NCBI RefSeq assembly: GCF_014805685.1
Contig: NC_060902.1
Coordinates: 2,368,645 to 2,432,644, forward strand
Reading direction: 5' to 3'
From: Silurus meridionalis
Taxonomy: Eukaryota; Chordata; Actinopteri; Siluriformes; Siluridae
DNA length: 64,000 nt
Under the pieces are notes generated by a model. The model was not told the origin of the DNA and did no database searches. It saw nothing but the letters and a program-made list of their open reading frames with translations. Made by a program: the position numbers and the translations under genes. Shown here piece after piece: positions 37,001 to 49,234 of this stretch. Numbering within the stretch: position 1 is the first letter of the stretch; every line of letters begins with the position of its first letter.

Positions 37001-39853
37001 TAATACATGAACAATACATCAGAGTGATTAAACTGGTCAGATGAATTGATTGAAGGTTCAAAAGGCCCTTCAAAGAGACCATTAACAGGCCCTTATCTTT
37101 GAACTATATCAGAATTATATGTCTTTCTAGATAATGGCCTCTGTCAAATGGTGTAAATGTTACAAATATACAGGTGTTTTTAGAACACCAGAAAACTTGA
37201 TGAGCAATACCAACCACACCAGCCTGCCACCAGCTGCCACCCCTGGGCCCCTGAGCGACAAAATTAACCCCATAGCTGCTCAGAATGACATATTGAATAA
37301 TATAATTGTAAGCTGTTCTGTATAAGGGCGTCTGGCAAATCGCATAAATTCAAAAGAATGGTAAGAATTATTAGTTTTGATTTTATATGAAAGTCCTGGA
37401 TGGCTTTTGTTCATCAATAAATTGGTGTGTGATTGAAGTAAATCGGTCTTATAATTGAACTCAGATGAATTAATTGAATTTTAAGTTGAATAATTTTGCA
37501 CAAACTCATCAGCAAAACATACAAATCTTTTTTGGCAGCTAACTGGAATTTTTTTATATTGAGTCTTGATGAATGAGGCTTTTTAGCGGTGCACAAAAAG
37601 GTCCTTCAAATAGACTTCAACTAAGCATTTAATAATGCATGAAGCACATATGCAAAAATATGCATACACACATACACAGTTACACACTCTTTGTAATTCT
37701 GATTCATACATAACTAATTTAAAATTTTCAAGAAAATTTCTTATTTTCCATAAAAAAAAAAAATAACTGTGTCGCCACCATATGCATCAGTTATGACGTA
37801 CAAGAGTGGCCCACGAGCCATCGAACAATAGACAAAGCCCCAAAACACACACACGCAGCTTCTTGAAGTATGCACTCTGACAAAGTGCACACTTGCTGGC
37901 CTTTTCTTTGTTTGTACCAGGCACTGCCAAGCTTGGCACCGGGCACAGAGTGGTGGGAGGCCGAATCCACCCCTCTGCCCCTCCACCCCTCCGCACGGCC
38001 CGGCTCTCACTACTTCCATTCAGACATAAAGCTCTGGGATCAAAGCGACACCCTGCTGGGTCAAACCACCCTGCTTTTACACAAATCACCACGGGGATGA
38101 AAGTAGATATAAAAAAAAAAAAAAACGCTTTCTTTTTGCTGAAATTTGGCTTCAAAGTAAGTGTTTGTAAATCAGACTTCAAAAAAAAAGTTACGTGTTG
38201 ACTCTCTCTTTCTGTTTTATTGCTTCGTTTCAAGTCTTTATTTCTTTTCAACATGCCACCATATTTACTGAATAAAAGGTCAGCGAGGGAAAGCTTTCGA
38301 GATCCTGCTGGACTCCGTAGGACGACCCTAAGGCATTAAAAAGCCATTGTTATGAGCTCGACTTGACATGTAATACGCATGAGCCTGGTACACAAGGAGC
38401 GACAGATAAGCGAACAATTCTCCTTTTGTGGAAAAAACACCACGCCGATCCCGACAGCGTAAAACATGTAACGGAGGCCCTCCTACGGCGTTCTGTATGC
38501 GCTGGAAGACCGCGTGGGCTCGGCGTGGAATTTCAGAGAGGCATCCAAGTCAATTGGAACACAAGGATGACAAGCTCAAGAGACAGCAAAAAACTTACAT
38601 CTTATGGCTTTACTGACGTTAATTTACTGTTTTTTTTTTCTTTATGTTCACAGGAGAATTTACAAAGCAAATGGTTTGTTTATTTGTAAATGACCAGCTG
38701 CAGCTAGCTGTTTAAGCCCCGCCTCCTTATCCGCATGTTTCCCTGCCCCAATCAGGATGTTACAATAGTAATATACAAGTAAACAGCTTTATTGATGTTA
38801 ATGGTATTTAATGTTGCTTTTTGTTTGGCTCACAGGAGCATTTCGACAGGAAATTGTCACGCAATGCGAATGCAAGTAAACGGAAGCGGATGCGAGTGCT
38901 GGATAAGGACGTTTATTTACTTAAACAAGCAAACAATTAAAATAACAGGCAAAATCTGAACCAAAATCAGGCAATGATTCAGCGATTGGCAGATAAAACA
39001 AAAACAAGGCAAAACAAGAACAAGAAAACCTGGAAACCGAAACGAGAGCAAAAGCAAGAATCAGAATCAGAATACTTTATTGATCGCTTAGGGGAACTTG
39101 TTTGGTTGCAGTTGCTTTCAGTAAAAGATTGAAGTAAAGAAAATATAAATAAATATACACTAGTTTATAATATACATATTAATTTATATAATATTTTATA
39201 TTTTCCATAAATTACATGGCCGACATAAATGGGGACATAAATACAAACGTAAATGTACAAAGAATTTGGGACAGCTGTAACCACGAACACGTGAACACTT
39301 GAACCAGTGATGAGACGGGGAGAAGACGTTAATGGCAAGAGGATTAACTTTGGACATGAAACGTTTTTGTGTATTTGTATTTTATTCTTCTTACATTTAA
39401 CCAAACCAACAAACCAATTTTATGAGCATTTTTTCAATCAAGACAACTTTTCAAGGCTAAACATTTTATTAGGACAAAAAAAAAATGCGTTAATAAGGCA
39501 CACTTATCCCAGCGATGTTAGGAAGCTGAGGCCAGACATAATACAGTGGCCCTGGGACACAGAGGTTAAGGGCCTTTCTCAAGGTCCCAAGAGTAGCTGC
39601 TTGGTGAAACTGCAAAGCTTTTTAAACAAGCATATATATATATATATATACACACACACAATTTTATAACTTTTTCTGCTCGTTCCAGTCCACATCCAGA
39701 CGTGCCGAGCTCTGATGGTCATATCCGTGCTGATGGGGTTTATCGGCGTTATCGTGAGTGTAGTGGGCATGAAGTGCACCAGGGTGGGCGACAACAACCC
39801 CGCCACCAAGGGCAAGATTGCTGTGGCAGGAGGAGGCCTCTTCCTACTTGCCG

Positions 39854-39908
<55 letters not shown>

Positions 39909-41220
39909 GTTGCTAAAGAGTAATAAATTATACATTTGAATAATTATATAATATAATTTGTAGTAATATTTGTATTAGTAGTGTTAATAATACTGGCAGT
40001 AGTAATAGCAGTAATAGGAGAATTTGTATTAGTAGTAGGAGTCATAATAGTCTTATAAGTGGTAATAGTAGAAGAATCATTTGCATTTCTACTATTTTTT
40101 TTAAACAATATGGTTTTCCTCAGGATTTTAAATGAAGGCAAAGTGGGTGTATTTTTGTGCAAAATGTTTTGCACGTTTTTTGAGCTGTTTTAGACAAAGT
40201 TTTCGTCTTTTTGAAAATCCATGTTTAATTGTGCTAGTAAATGTATCTGTGACCAAATCCATTTTTCTCCTCTGTTAGCCATTGTGGAATAAAAAACAGC
40301 TATTAAATCTACACCAATGTATTTAAGCCTGTGAAGGTTGCAGCAGATGCGGTCTGCGAGCTTTGACTAGTGCGTTCTCTGACCATCCAAATAAATATGA
40401 GAAAATGCCTTTTAGAGGGCCTCAGAGTAAGCAAGCTGCAATCTGATTGGATAAAACTACAGCTACAAGCAACATGGATTTTAAGCTATAGGATGCCGAT
40501 AGGATGCAAGATGCAGCACATCTGAGAGAAAGGCTATGAAATAAAGAGAATAGACTATTGGGAATGAAAGAATACAGGCCTGATGGCCTGCCACTGATTA
40601 GTAGTAGCAGTATTGGTCATAGTAATATTATAGTAGTAACAATAACAGTAGCAGTAATAGCAGTATTAATAGTAGAAGTAGAAATAGCAGTATGAGCAGT
40701 AATAGTATTAATAGCAGTATGAGCAGTAATAGTAGTATTACTAATAGTATTGGTTAAGTCAGTTGGCTTTATTTTTATTTTATCCATATAAAGAACAGAA
40801 CCCATTTCACAGAGAAACAACACAACGAAACAACCAATAGTAGAAGTAATAGTTTCTCTTTAGTATAAGTATTAATAGTGTCAGTATTAGAGTAGAAACA
40901 ATAATAATAATGGAAGTAGTAGTTGTAGTAAAAATATAGTTAACAAATGGTGTTTTTCTCCTTTAGATCACAATTAAAGAACGTATACACAGTGCCCAAT
41001 GACAGTGTTATAAACATGCCACTATTCTACACCACTGTACTTAATAACAACACTTCACTATGAGTTTTGGAAATAATCATACAGGCCTCAGTAATAATGA
41101 AATGATTAGGATTTCCTCTCTCTTTTATGTACAAACAAATCCATATAATGCATACTCATCTCACAGGATGTGACATAAACCTGACATAAGCCTTTATAAA
41201 ATAGTTAAGAACATTCACTC

Positions 41221-41309
<89 letters not shown>

Positions 41310-42105
41310 GTATATACGTCCACACATATCACTCTATATGTGATTTTTCCTTTGATTGAGCAAAAACGATCCTGAGAAATAACAATACAATAAGAATAGC
41401 ATTATGATAAGAATATAAACCACACAGCTGTAGGAAGTCTAAATTAATTTCCCATACAAATCAGTAAAGCAGTTTCAGTAGTAAACATCATTACCACAAT
41501 AGTTCTTTATCAGGAGTCCGGTGCTGTTTGTTTATGTCCTTGGCTGAATTAAGAGAATTTCCGGCCATTCATAGTAAACACACTGCGATTTCTGTCTTCC
41601 GAATAGGTTTGTGCACTCTGGTGTCTGTATCCTGGTATGCGACGCAAGTCTCTGTTCACTTCTTCGATCCAAACACACCTCATAATGCCAAGTAAGGAAT
41701 GAATATTTGTTTATTTTCTATCGTTTGCATACATAAATTATATGTGGGCAAAGAACACGATCAACTAGTGTTTTCCAATGATTAAAAAAAACGTTTCAGA
41801 AAATCAAAACATTTGAAAAGATTTGGATTTAAATAGATTCAAAATGCTCCAAAACATATACATTATGTTAAGTATCAAATTGCTTATTACTATTTTTCAT
41901 TAAAACGTTAATAAATGTACCTGAAACCACTCGTTTTTTTTGTTTTAGGTTTGAATTTGGCTCCGCCCTGTTTATCGGCTGGGCGGCGGCCTGCTTGACG
42001 ATCCTGGGCGGCTCCTTCCTCTGCTGCTCCTGTGCTAAAGAGGCCCGAGGCGGGCAGCAGTACTACCGGCAATCACAGACCTCTACTGCCAGGGAGTACG
42101 TCTAA
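34019..42105 (+). CDS. cldn19: Claudin-19, four coding exons
   Basis: Tight-junction protein with four membrane spans, which in mammals acts with claudin-16 as a paracellular cation pathway in kidney and is also found in Schwann cells and retina (family knowledge). Exons: 34019-34241, 39689-39853, 41607-41691, 41949-42105, all GT-AG with matching phases, giving 209 residues. Seen directly: the N-terminus [20 protein letters not shown], the first-loop signature Trp30, Gly49-Leu50-Trp51, Cys54 and Cys64, Arg81 before the second span, GMKCTRVGD in the intracellular loop, and a cysteine cluster after the fourth span ([13 protein letters not shown]). It ends in Glu-Tyr-Val, a PDZ ligand as in the short mammalian isoform. 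Closest by eye to human CLDN19. The exon 1/2 join gives Leu-Asp-Ile-His where human has Leu-Asp-Gly-His. Its position beyond P3H1 matches human synteny. Confidence 0.95.
34242..36010. other. CLDN19 intron 1, first part
   Basis: No additional exon or clear repeat seen. Small frames here have no family resemblance. Confidence 0.45.
36020..36270 (-). mobile_element. Probable LINE-derived fragment in CLDN19 intron 1
   Basis: GCCATACCATGTAGGGCCTTAAAGGTCAGCATAAGAATTTTAAAATCAATTAAATG-like text (36206-36262) resembles the antisense reverse transcriptase end of CR1/L2-type fish LINEs. It is too decayed for a definite class. Confidence 0.4.
36271..37185. other. CLDN19 intron 1, middle part
   Basis: AT-rich with no exon or repeat family recognised. 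Confidence 0.4.
37190..37345 (+). mobile_element. SINE-like fragment in CLDN19 intron 1
   Basis: Contains CCTGGGCCCCTGAGC and TGTATAAGGGCGTCTGGCAAAT, a tail motif shared with the reverse copy at about 16050 and common in fish SINEs. Confidence 0.5.
37346..39055. other. CLDN19 intron 1, later part
   Basis: Some GC-richer text at 37900-38100, but no exon or known repeat can be supported. Confidence 0.4.
39060..39115. mobile_element. Short dispersed-repeat terminus (AATCAGAATCAGAATACTTTATT type)
   Basis: The AGAATCAGAATACTTTATTG motif followed by GGGGAACTTG is a familiar end of fish non-LTR-type repeats. Only the terminus is present. Confidence 0.4.
39490..39612 (-). mobile_element. tRNA-derived SINE fragment, minus orientation
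   Basis: Contains TAATACAGTGGCCCTGGGAC, GAGGTTAAGGGCCTTTCTC and CAAGAGTAGCTGCTTGG, as in the 31-32 kb copies. It lies 80 bp before CLDN19 exon 2. Confidence 0.6.
39855..39906. repeat. (AC)n microsatellite overlapping the CLDN19 exon 2 donor
   Basis: The AC run begins at the GTACAC donor itself. Length polymorphism here would lie directly at a splice site. Confidence 0.95.
39940..41600. other. CLDN19 intron 2
   Basis: Degenerate trinucleotide tracts of AGTAAT/TAGTAG type at 39960-40075, 40600-40760 and 40850-40940, and a (TA)n tract at 41227-41305. No exon seen before the CLDN19 exon at 41607. Confidence 0.55.
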
Positions 42106-42131
42106 AAAAAAAAAACAACTACTGCAATCAC

Positions 42132-42137
42132 ATTAAA
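42132..42137 (+). terminator. Candidate CLDN19 polyadenylation signal (ATTAAA variant)
   Basis: ATTAAA 27 bp after the stop at 42105. It would give a very short 3' UTR. Other AATAAA motifs lie much further downstream (for example near 46522), so the real 3' end is unresolved. Confidence 0.25.
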
Positions 42138-42139
42138 GC

Positions 42140-42635
42140 ATGAAAAATTACAAAAAAGTGTCTACGTGTAAAAGGCGGGCGAAAGAGACAGAGCTCCTCC
42201 CCTTTACTATGATTACACCTCTGTATCTGGAACAATGCATTCCTTATACATTTCTCTCCGATCGACTTTCGCATTATAAATATACGCATAGTTGGCCATA
42301 AGTTTGAACAGTTTTGCATTTTTTCATACAATTTTTTCACATTTTCAGAGGTGTAAATCTAGAATCCAAGCCTCTAGAATATAGCCTCAGATATTCCAAA
42401 AACAGGTTAAAAAATATAAATATATGAACGTTATTTTTTTGTTTATTTTCTTTCTCACTTGGCTTTGAGCTGCACGGTTGGAGCTCTGTTTGCCAGCTCG
42501 GCATTTCCTCCAAACCATCACCACTAAACCGCTGCAATCTACTGAGGAGGCCAGAGGTTATAAGCATTTCACTTTCTACTAATGAGGTCGGTATAGGATA
42601 TATATATTTATATATATAAACCTATAAGACCATTA

Positions 42636-42676
<41 letters not shown>

Positions 42677-43210
42677 CATTTTCATAAGGCAGTAATGCCC
42701 CTGTTATAAATACTTATGGCACTTAATGACAATAACATTCAAAACACAGTAAAATGCACTTGTAGACATTTATGAAATGTTATTACGCATTACACACATT
42801 CATAGATTGACTTATAAACAAGCGATACAGTGGCTCATTAGGCTATTACCTGCCATGATGTTATACTATGTGGTATATACCAGAGATAAGCACTATTTTA
42901 AGAAAACTGTAGGTGTTATAAAGCATTTTAACTAATTATGCTTGTGTTACAGTGCATTAGGTCATTAGTACACATTATGACGCATATAATGCATTATGAC
43001 AACTGACAACAACAGTTAATTATTCAGTTGTACATTCATGGCTTTTAAAATGTCATGCATACTTGTATAGCTGCTAATGAGCATTCATACAACTCATAAT
43101 AGGCTTTATGTAGGCACTAGAATACTATTCAAACAGGTTTATAATGCATTATGAATTCTGTATTCATGGAAAGCATTACGGCTCTATTTGTTTGGGTTTA
43201 AATGTTTCAG
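42140..43210. other. Downstream of CLDN19; AT-rich with an (AC)n run
   Basis: The (AC)n run is at about 42642-42675. From 42700 to 43150, degenerate text with repeated TTATAA/CATTAT/GCATTA words vaguely resembles the 49-51 kb array. No gene seen. Confidence 0.45.
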
Positions 43211-43214
43211 TTGA

Positions 43215-43915
43215 TGGAAATTCCATAACACTAATGAAGATGTGGTAGAAAGTGGAATGCTGAACTCTTGTCTCCAGATCTGTTCGCCGTCACCTTTTGC
43301 ACACAGGGTTCACTGAACCTCTTATACCGTCATCTAATACAAAAAATAACTACATTTCATTCATGTTTGTACTAATAATCCACACGGAGGGTGTAGTAAA
43401 GTCAGACCAGGGGTTCACTCAGCATTAATTTCATCATACTTTCATCCGTTTCCATTCATCATGTTCAATAGGATTAAGATCAGAGCTTTATAGCAGGAGA
43501 TCTTCCTTTCCAACTAACATAAAACATAAATTCTACTGCATTAAATTTATGGCATTTGGCAGAAGCTCTTACAATACTCAAGAACCAAGAAGTGGTAGCT
43601 TGGTGGTGCTGGGATTTAAACGCATGACCTTCTGATCCAAGGTCCAATGCCTTAACTACTGAGCTGCCTTCTTAATGGCATCCAAAGACACCCCATATAG
43701 TTGTGTGCCTCCAACTTTGTGCCTCCAGTGTTGAGAGGTCAGGGCTCTGTGCAGGCCACTTGAGTTCTTTCATCCCAACCTTAACACTAACGCAAGATGT
43801 TCTCATAGAGTTTGCTTTGTTCCCAGGAGCACCGTCATGCTAGAAAAGTTCTGGTTCCAGTGAAGGGAAATTTAAATTGTGAATCTACAGTATACAGAGA
43901 CATTGTATGAGGTAG
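43215..43915 (-). mobile_element. Tc1-type MITE fragments, minus orientation, split by a SINE
   Basis: The segment through about 43520 (TCAGAGCTTTATAGCAGGAG) and the segment from about 43678 (CATCCAAAGACACCCCATA) match consecutive parts of the MITE copies at 14.1-14.4 and 48.1-48.4 kb. The SINE at 43545-43676 sits between them. Confidence 0.55.
43545..43676 (-). mobile_element. tRNA-derived SINE nested in a MITE
   Basis: Shows GCATTTGGCAGAAGCTCTTA at one side and GCTGGGATTTAAACGCATGACC...TTAACTACTGAGCTGCC at the other, the reverse complement of a SINE tail and tRNA-like head. Confidence 0.6.
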
Positions 43916-43916
43916 T

Positions 43917-44565
43917 ATGAAAAAGTTTCAACTCACTATTGATGGTCTGGCCCCGGGGACGAATTCTCAATGCCAATGGTGCGAATGTCAAAAAAGACGA
44001 TTAGCATGCCCTTGGTCGAGCTGCGGACCTGCCTCGCCTTTTTCCGGTCGTGGAGATGATGGGCTTTTCCACTGTGAAGACTGTTGCTTCGTCTCAGGGT
44101 CGTACTCGTACTCGTAGGCAATAATCCCCAACATGAAGGACTGGTTATCCACAACACCCTGACCTAGTCCTTGGCGGACTTTGAAACGGTGTTCCTTCTG
44201 CTTCTGGGTCAGCAGCCTGGAGATGGACTTCAACAAGCTCAACCCCGGAAAATGTTGAAAACATTCAGCAACTTGTGCATGATGATCGTCGGAGAACATT
44301 CATCATGCACAAGTTGTTGAATGTTTTCAACATTTTTGGGGGTTGAGCTTTTTGAAGGTCTTCCTGATCTCCCGTCATTTTCCAGGGTTATTCTTCCGCT
44401 CTTGAAGTGAACGTGCCAACTCAAAAAACCTTGAATGATTTATTGCTGAATCGTGTTGAACGTCTATGTGGCAGATTTGCCTGGTTTCACGTAAAAAAGA
44501 TTTCACGTTTGCTCTTTGCTCTAACTTGCTCTGACCAGTTACAGCACAGCTCCTGATGTACACAG
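43917..44565 (-). mobile_element. Mariner transposase remnant with internal inverted duplication
   Basis: Minus-strand frames show, from 44565 downwards, EQRANVKSF, a degenerate helix-turn-helix region, FKSGRITLENDGRSGRPSKS, then LLTQKQKEHRFKV, then YDPETKQQSSQWKSPSSPRP and KKARQVRSSTKGMLIVFFD. These are in the order of mariner-family transposases, but in different frames. The block between the GRP motif and LLTQKQK is replaced by a palindrome (44227-44358). The C-terminal catalytic portion is missing. Inactive. Confidence 0.8.
44227..44358. repeat. Large imperfect palindrome inside the mariner copy
   Basis: Arms of about 59 bp (44227-44285 and 44300-44358) are reverse complements with few mismatches. 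The inner 35 bp differ at one position. The spacer is 14 bp. Confidence 0.85.
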
Positions 44566-46170
44566 GATGATGTCTTTTGGCACACTGACTTATGAAGGTC
44601 AGAGTTTCATGTGACTGTGCATGCAGCGTTGAGCTGACATCTGTCTGTGTGTTACAAAACTAGTCTCGAAACTTTTTGATACCGCCATAATGATCAGATT
44701 TAGCATGGCTGTATGATCAGGTCAGTCAGGTGCAGTCAGATTAGTCACTACCTGATACACTGTTCAGAATGAAACTCTACCCCCTCTGACCGTACTTTTT
44801 GATTTGACTGGCATTTCATCATAAAAAAATCCTCAGGGAGCGCACATAACATCAGAATCGCACTGATCACTGCTTGAATATGGTCACTAACCTCTCCATG
44901 TGACCTACAGAAAGTTTAATGAGCCGGTCGATTTGTCCTCTAATGAATGCTGTTCTTTTCTGGCTTCTCTTCTTCTCTTCCATAATTCAGGGCTGAGTTA
45001 CTGAGCGAGACTAGTTTCCCTGACTGAACAAATCTCCTTGCCTTTTCTCGAAGACTGGTCAAGCTCGACTCCCTGTTTCTGTCCCTCCTCATCTTCCACT
45101 TCTACCTTGATTTCAATTTCGGATCTTTCTCTCTGTGTTTGTGTGTGTGTTTGTGTGTGTTTTTCATTCTCTCAGTCAGAACCTGAACAAGAACTAAATA
45201 TGGGTCGAACAACTAGCATGTGTGTGTGTGTGTTCTTGCATATATATGTGTGTGTGTGTGTGTGTTTTATCCTGCATCCTCTTGAATCTTTGGGTCCTCG
45301 TCACTCTCTGTTGCTCTTTCATTCCCGTTTCTTTTTTTTTTTCCTTTATTGCAAACTTAAACATGTCTTTTTCTTTTAAATTTCAGAGCAAATGTTAAAA
45401 GTTCATCACCAGACAAAGGGGAGCAGTTCTTATAGTTTGGGAGAGGGCAGACTTCCATCAGGTCTCACGCTGGGTTAGATTTTTGGCAACTGACAGACAA
45501 GACACTCTCTTGGTTATAGAGTCAAATACATTATGATCTAAAACAAAAAGGGGAAAAAATATAGTTAATGTTAACAAAAACCCCAAGAAATGACGTACTA
45601 CTGTTATCTGTACTGTGTGCCACCTTGTAAATGCTTCTGAATGCATCTATAGCTATATCTATATCTATATATCTATATATCTATATATATCTATCTATCT
45701 ATATAAATGACATGATATTGTACTGTACAGTTGTAGTGTTGCTTTATATGCCACTGATCTTAAAAAAAAAGCACTTATGATGGAGTGAGCCAAAAAAATC
45801 CCATGTAGAGTTTGTGAAACTAAAAAAAGGAAAGTTTTTTGTAATATTCGACCTCATCTTTCATGAGACTTTGATGATATTCAGGGTACGTTAATGATAA
45901 TGATGCATTTGATCCAATATGCAAGATCTTCACCTGTTGTTGTTGTTGTTGTTGTTGTTGTTGTGTAGAGTGATAAAACCTAGTTTTACATATATAACCA
46001 AGCTTTCGACTTACATTTGACCTTTATTTTCCTAATCTAAACAACACAGAGATGACTGGATTTCCCTTTATTTTGAATTATTAGAATTATTTCAGTCATT
46101 TCACTGTTATGGCATTTTATTGCCTTACTGTATAGAAACACTGTTATCTTTGGTATTTGCCGTTTCAATG
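44566..46170. other. Intergenic; possible 3' UTR or noncoding sequence
   Basis: Short TG/GT runs near 45137-45262, a degenerate ATCT/ATAT run near 45648-45705 and a (TTG)n run near 45935-45964. No coding exon supported. Confidence 0.4.
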
Positions 46171-46174
46171 AAAT

Positions 46175-46176
<2 letters not shown>

Positions 46177-46230
<54 letters not shown>
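46177..46230. repeat. (AC)n microsatellite
   Basis: About 26 AC units. Confidence 0.96.
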
Positions 46231-46231
<1 letters not shown>

Positions 46232-46658
46232 TTTTATTTTTACTGTACACTCTTTCTATTTCTCTCTCTTTCTCTCTCTCTTCTGAGTGCACAAATGATT
46301 TGTGGAGATGAATTCCTCACTCCTGACTCGCTCTCAGGCGCCTGGTCTGTTCATCTCACACTGAGACGCACTCGTCTGCTTTCTTTACACCTCACAATGT
46401 TGTGTGACGTTCGCCTTGTAATCACAAATACTTTTTCTTCTGTATTATTATTATTATTATTTTATTATTTTATTTTATTTTTCAACCAACATGTCTCCTA
46501 ATATTGAAATATGTAATATCTCAAATAAAGGGTCTTGTGGGTGTTTGTTTCTGTTTTGAAATGAAATAAAAAAAAAAAAAGATCACACACAAAGTGAATG
46601 GAACTGTAGAGTTTTTACCATATTGGTTGTTTTTTTTTTTTTATATGTATAATTTATG

Positions 46659-46660
<2 letters not shown>

Positions 46661-46735
<75 letters not shown>

Positions 46736-46758
46736 TATATATAAATTCTGATTATATT

Positions 46759-46820
<62 letters not shown>
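46661..46820. repeat. Two (TA)n tracts with duplicated flank
   Basis: TA tracts at about 46661-46732 and 46767-46818, each followed by ACAGTATATATAAATTCTG. The tract plus flank appears to have been duplicated in tandem (period about 85 bp). Confidence 0.85.
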
Positions 46821-46822
<2 letters not shown>

Positions 46823-47049
46823 ACAGTATATATAAATTCTGCACTATTTTAAAAGCATTGATGCAAAAATAGCAAAATAAAAAATAAAATAATAAAAGCA
46901 TTAAAGCAAACAAACAAGCAAGTAAACAAATAATTATACAAATAATTCTTGTTTTTTTACATTTATATATTATTTCAATATTAAATGTATTTTAAACCTT
47001 AAATTTTCAGTTAAATTTAAACTTAAAAAAATAACAATAACAAAATAAT

Positions 47050-47482
<433 letters not shown>

Positions 47483-47919
47483 TGACACTGAAGACTCCTC
47501 TAATTAATACAAAGTTAACTTCACACATTAAAAGAAAAAATCTTTCAGTCCATGGCTACGTTGTTGCAATAGAAAATTAATCAACACTTTCTGACCAATT
47601 AGAATCCAGAATTTATTTTAATAGATATCAGATACATAGTTTTCCATAACAAGATTATTTCAGACTCATCTTCATGGGCCTTGATCTTGGTAAGTATTCA
47701 AACAGTGCACCCTAGTGGCGAACTAAATATTACAGAAAGTCAGGAAAATACATTAAAACTGCAGCATTGATTAGAAATGAACAGTTCAGAAATGTATATG
47801 CATTATAAACACATGACAATACAAGCAGTGCTTATAGCACATTATAGCGTGTTATTATACATACTCTATAAGGAGAAAAATGTGTGGACATTTATGTGTA
47901 CAAGATTGGTATGTGCTTC

Positions 47920-47923
47920 TTTT

Positions 47924-47978
<55 letters not shown>

Positions 47979-47981
47979 TTT
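47920..47981. repeat. (TTTA)n microsatellite
   Basis: About 15 TTTA/ATTT units. Confidence 0.95.
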
Positions 47982-48079
47982 TGCTGTAATAACCTCCACT
48001 CTTCTGGGAAGATATTTCACCAGATTTTGTGGAGATTTATGCTAATTCATAAAGGATGTTTGTAAAGTCAAGTACTAAT

Positions 48080-48365
48080 AAATGTAGGTAAGGTGAGGAG
48101 ACCTGGGGTGCAGTCAATGTGAAAATTTAACCCAGAGGTGTTCAATAGGGTTGGAGATCTATAGCAGGAGATCTTCTACTCCAATCCATGTAGGGTCTGA
48201 CTTTGTGCACAGGGACATTGTCATGCTAAAACAGCTAGTTTCACGCTACCACATCCAAAGACGCCCTATTCAATCGTGTGGCTCTGAGTTTGTGCTAACA
48301 GTTTAGGGAAGATCCACATATAGCTGAAAAAAAAGTCCCAATACTTTTGGCCATATAATGTATTT
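48080..48365 (-). mobile_element. Tc1-type MITE, minus orientation
   Basis: Runs from GAGGAGACCTGGGGTGCAG through TATAGCAGGAGATCTTCTAC to GTCCCAATACTTTTGGCCAT, the same family as 14096-14385. The opposite terminus is missing or diverged. Confidence 0.65.
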
Positions 48366-49230
48366 TTAAAATAAAGCCACTATTTATAACACAATACATA
48401 ATGGCAATTAAAAATCCATAATATAATTATAATTAATGATTATAACGACATGTATCATGCTCAATGAATGCGTTAAAACTAGATAAAAACGTAGTCATAG
48501 TTTATTATATAAATATCACCTTAACATAACAGAAAGTGCCATGCTATTTTCTTGATCTTCATTTTTGTGCATTATCATTAATAATTATAGCAGCAATTTG
48601 TAGAATATACAATGCATAGTGACTTAATAATGCATTATAACATGTTATAGTTGTCAAAACGACACAATAAAAAAAAAAAAATCTAAATGATTATTCACTT
48701 GATTAATTGTACCTCAGCAGCCGAGTGTTTGGGTTTATATTTAACTTGTCCACCAGGAGGCAGTGTTTTCCCACAGATTTCTTCCTCGAATTGGGTAAAT
48801 AAAACAAATCCTATGGATCCCGATGGCTGTATTCAGCTGGCTGAGAGGAGAGCGATTTACGCCTCCTGTGAAACTGTCTCTCGTTTTTCATTCGTCTGCT
48901 TCAAGTTCATAACTGTTACGACATAAGGCATGCACACACACACCTCCCCACACACACACACATATTAACACACACAAATGCAGCAGCTGCTTAGCTTGAT
49001 AAATGAGAGAGATTTAACTATAATTAGGCATTTTCGGATTTCCGTCATAACCGCTCAAACAGCCATGATCAATGCTGCTGCCGAAATAGACAAAGGACGA
49101 ACCTAAATAAGACGGCTTTTTCAATAGACTGAAAAAGAGCACACAAGGACACTGAAGCCTCCAGCGTCTGCGTCTGTGTGACGCAGAAGCGTTTTCAATT
49201 TCGGTCCTAAAAGGAAATGCATGTCTTGAT
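48366..49230. other. Intergenic
   Basis: AT-rich at left. A GC-richer stretch near 48720-48890 has a 79-codon frame with no recognisable family. No gene called. Confidence 0.4.
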
Positions 49231-49234
49231 AAAT

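Noticed and set aside
45038..45379. Possible extra 3' exon of CLDN19
   Set aside because: An acceptor-like CTCTCAG exists near 45175, but the encoded residues do not resemble the longer claudin-19 C-terminus.
48687..48926. 79-codon frame in a GC-richer patch
   Set aside because: No family resemblance and no splice context; length is within chance expectation.
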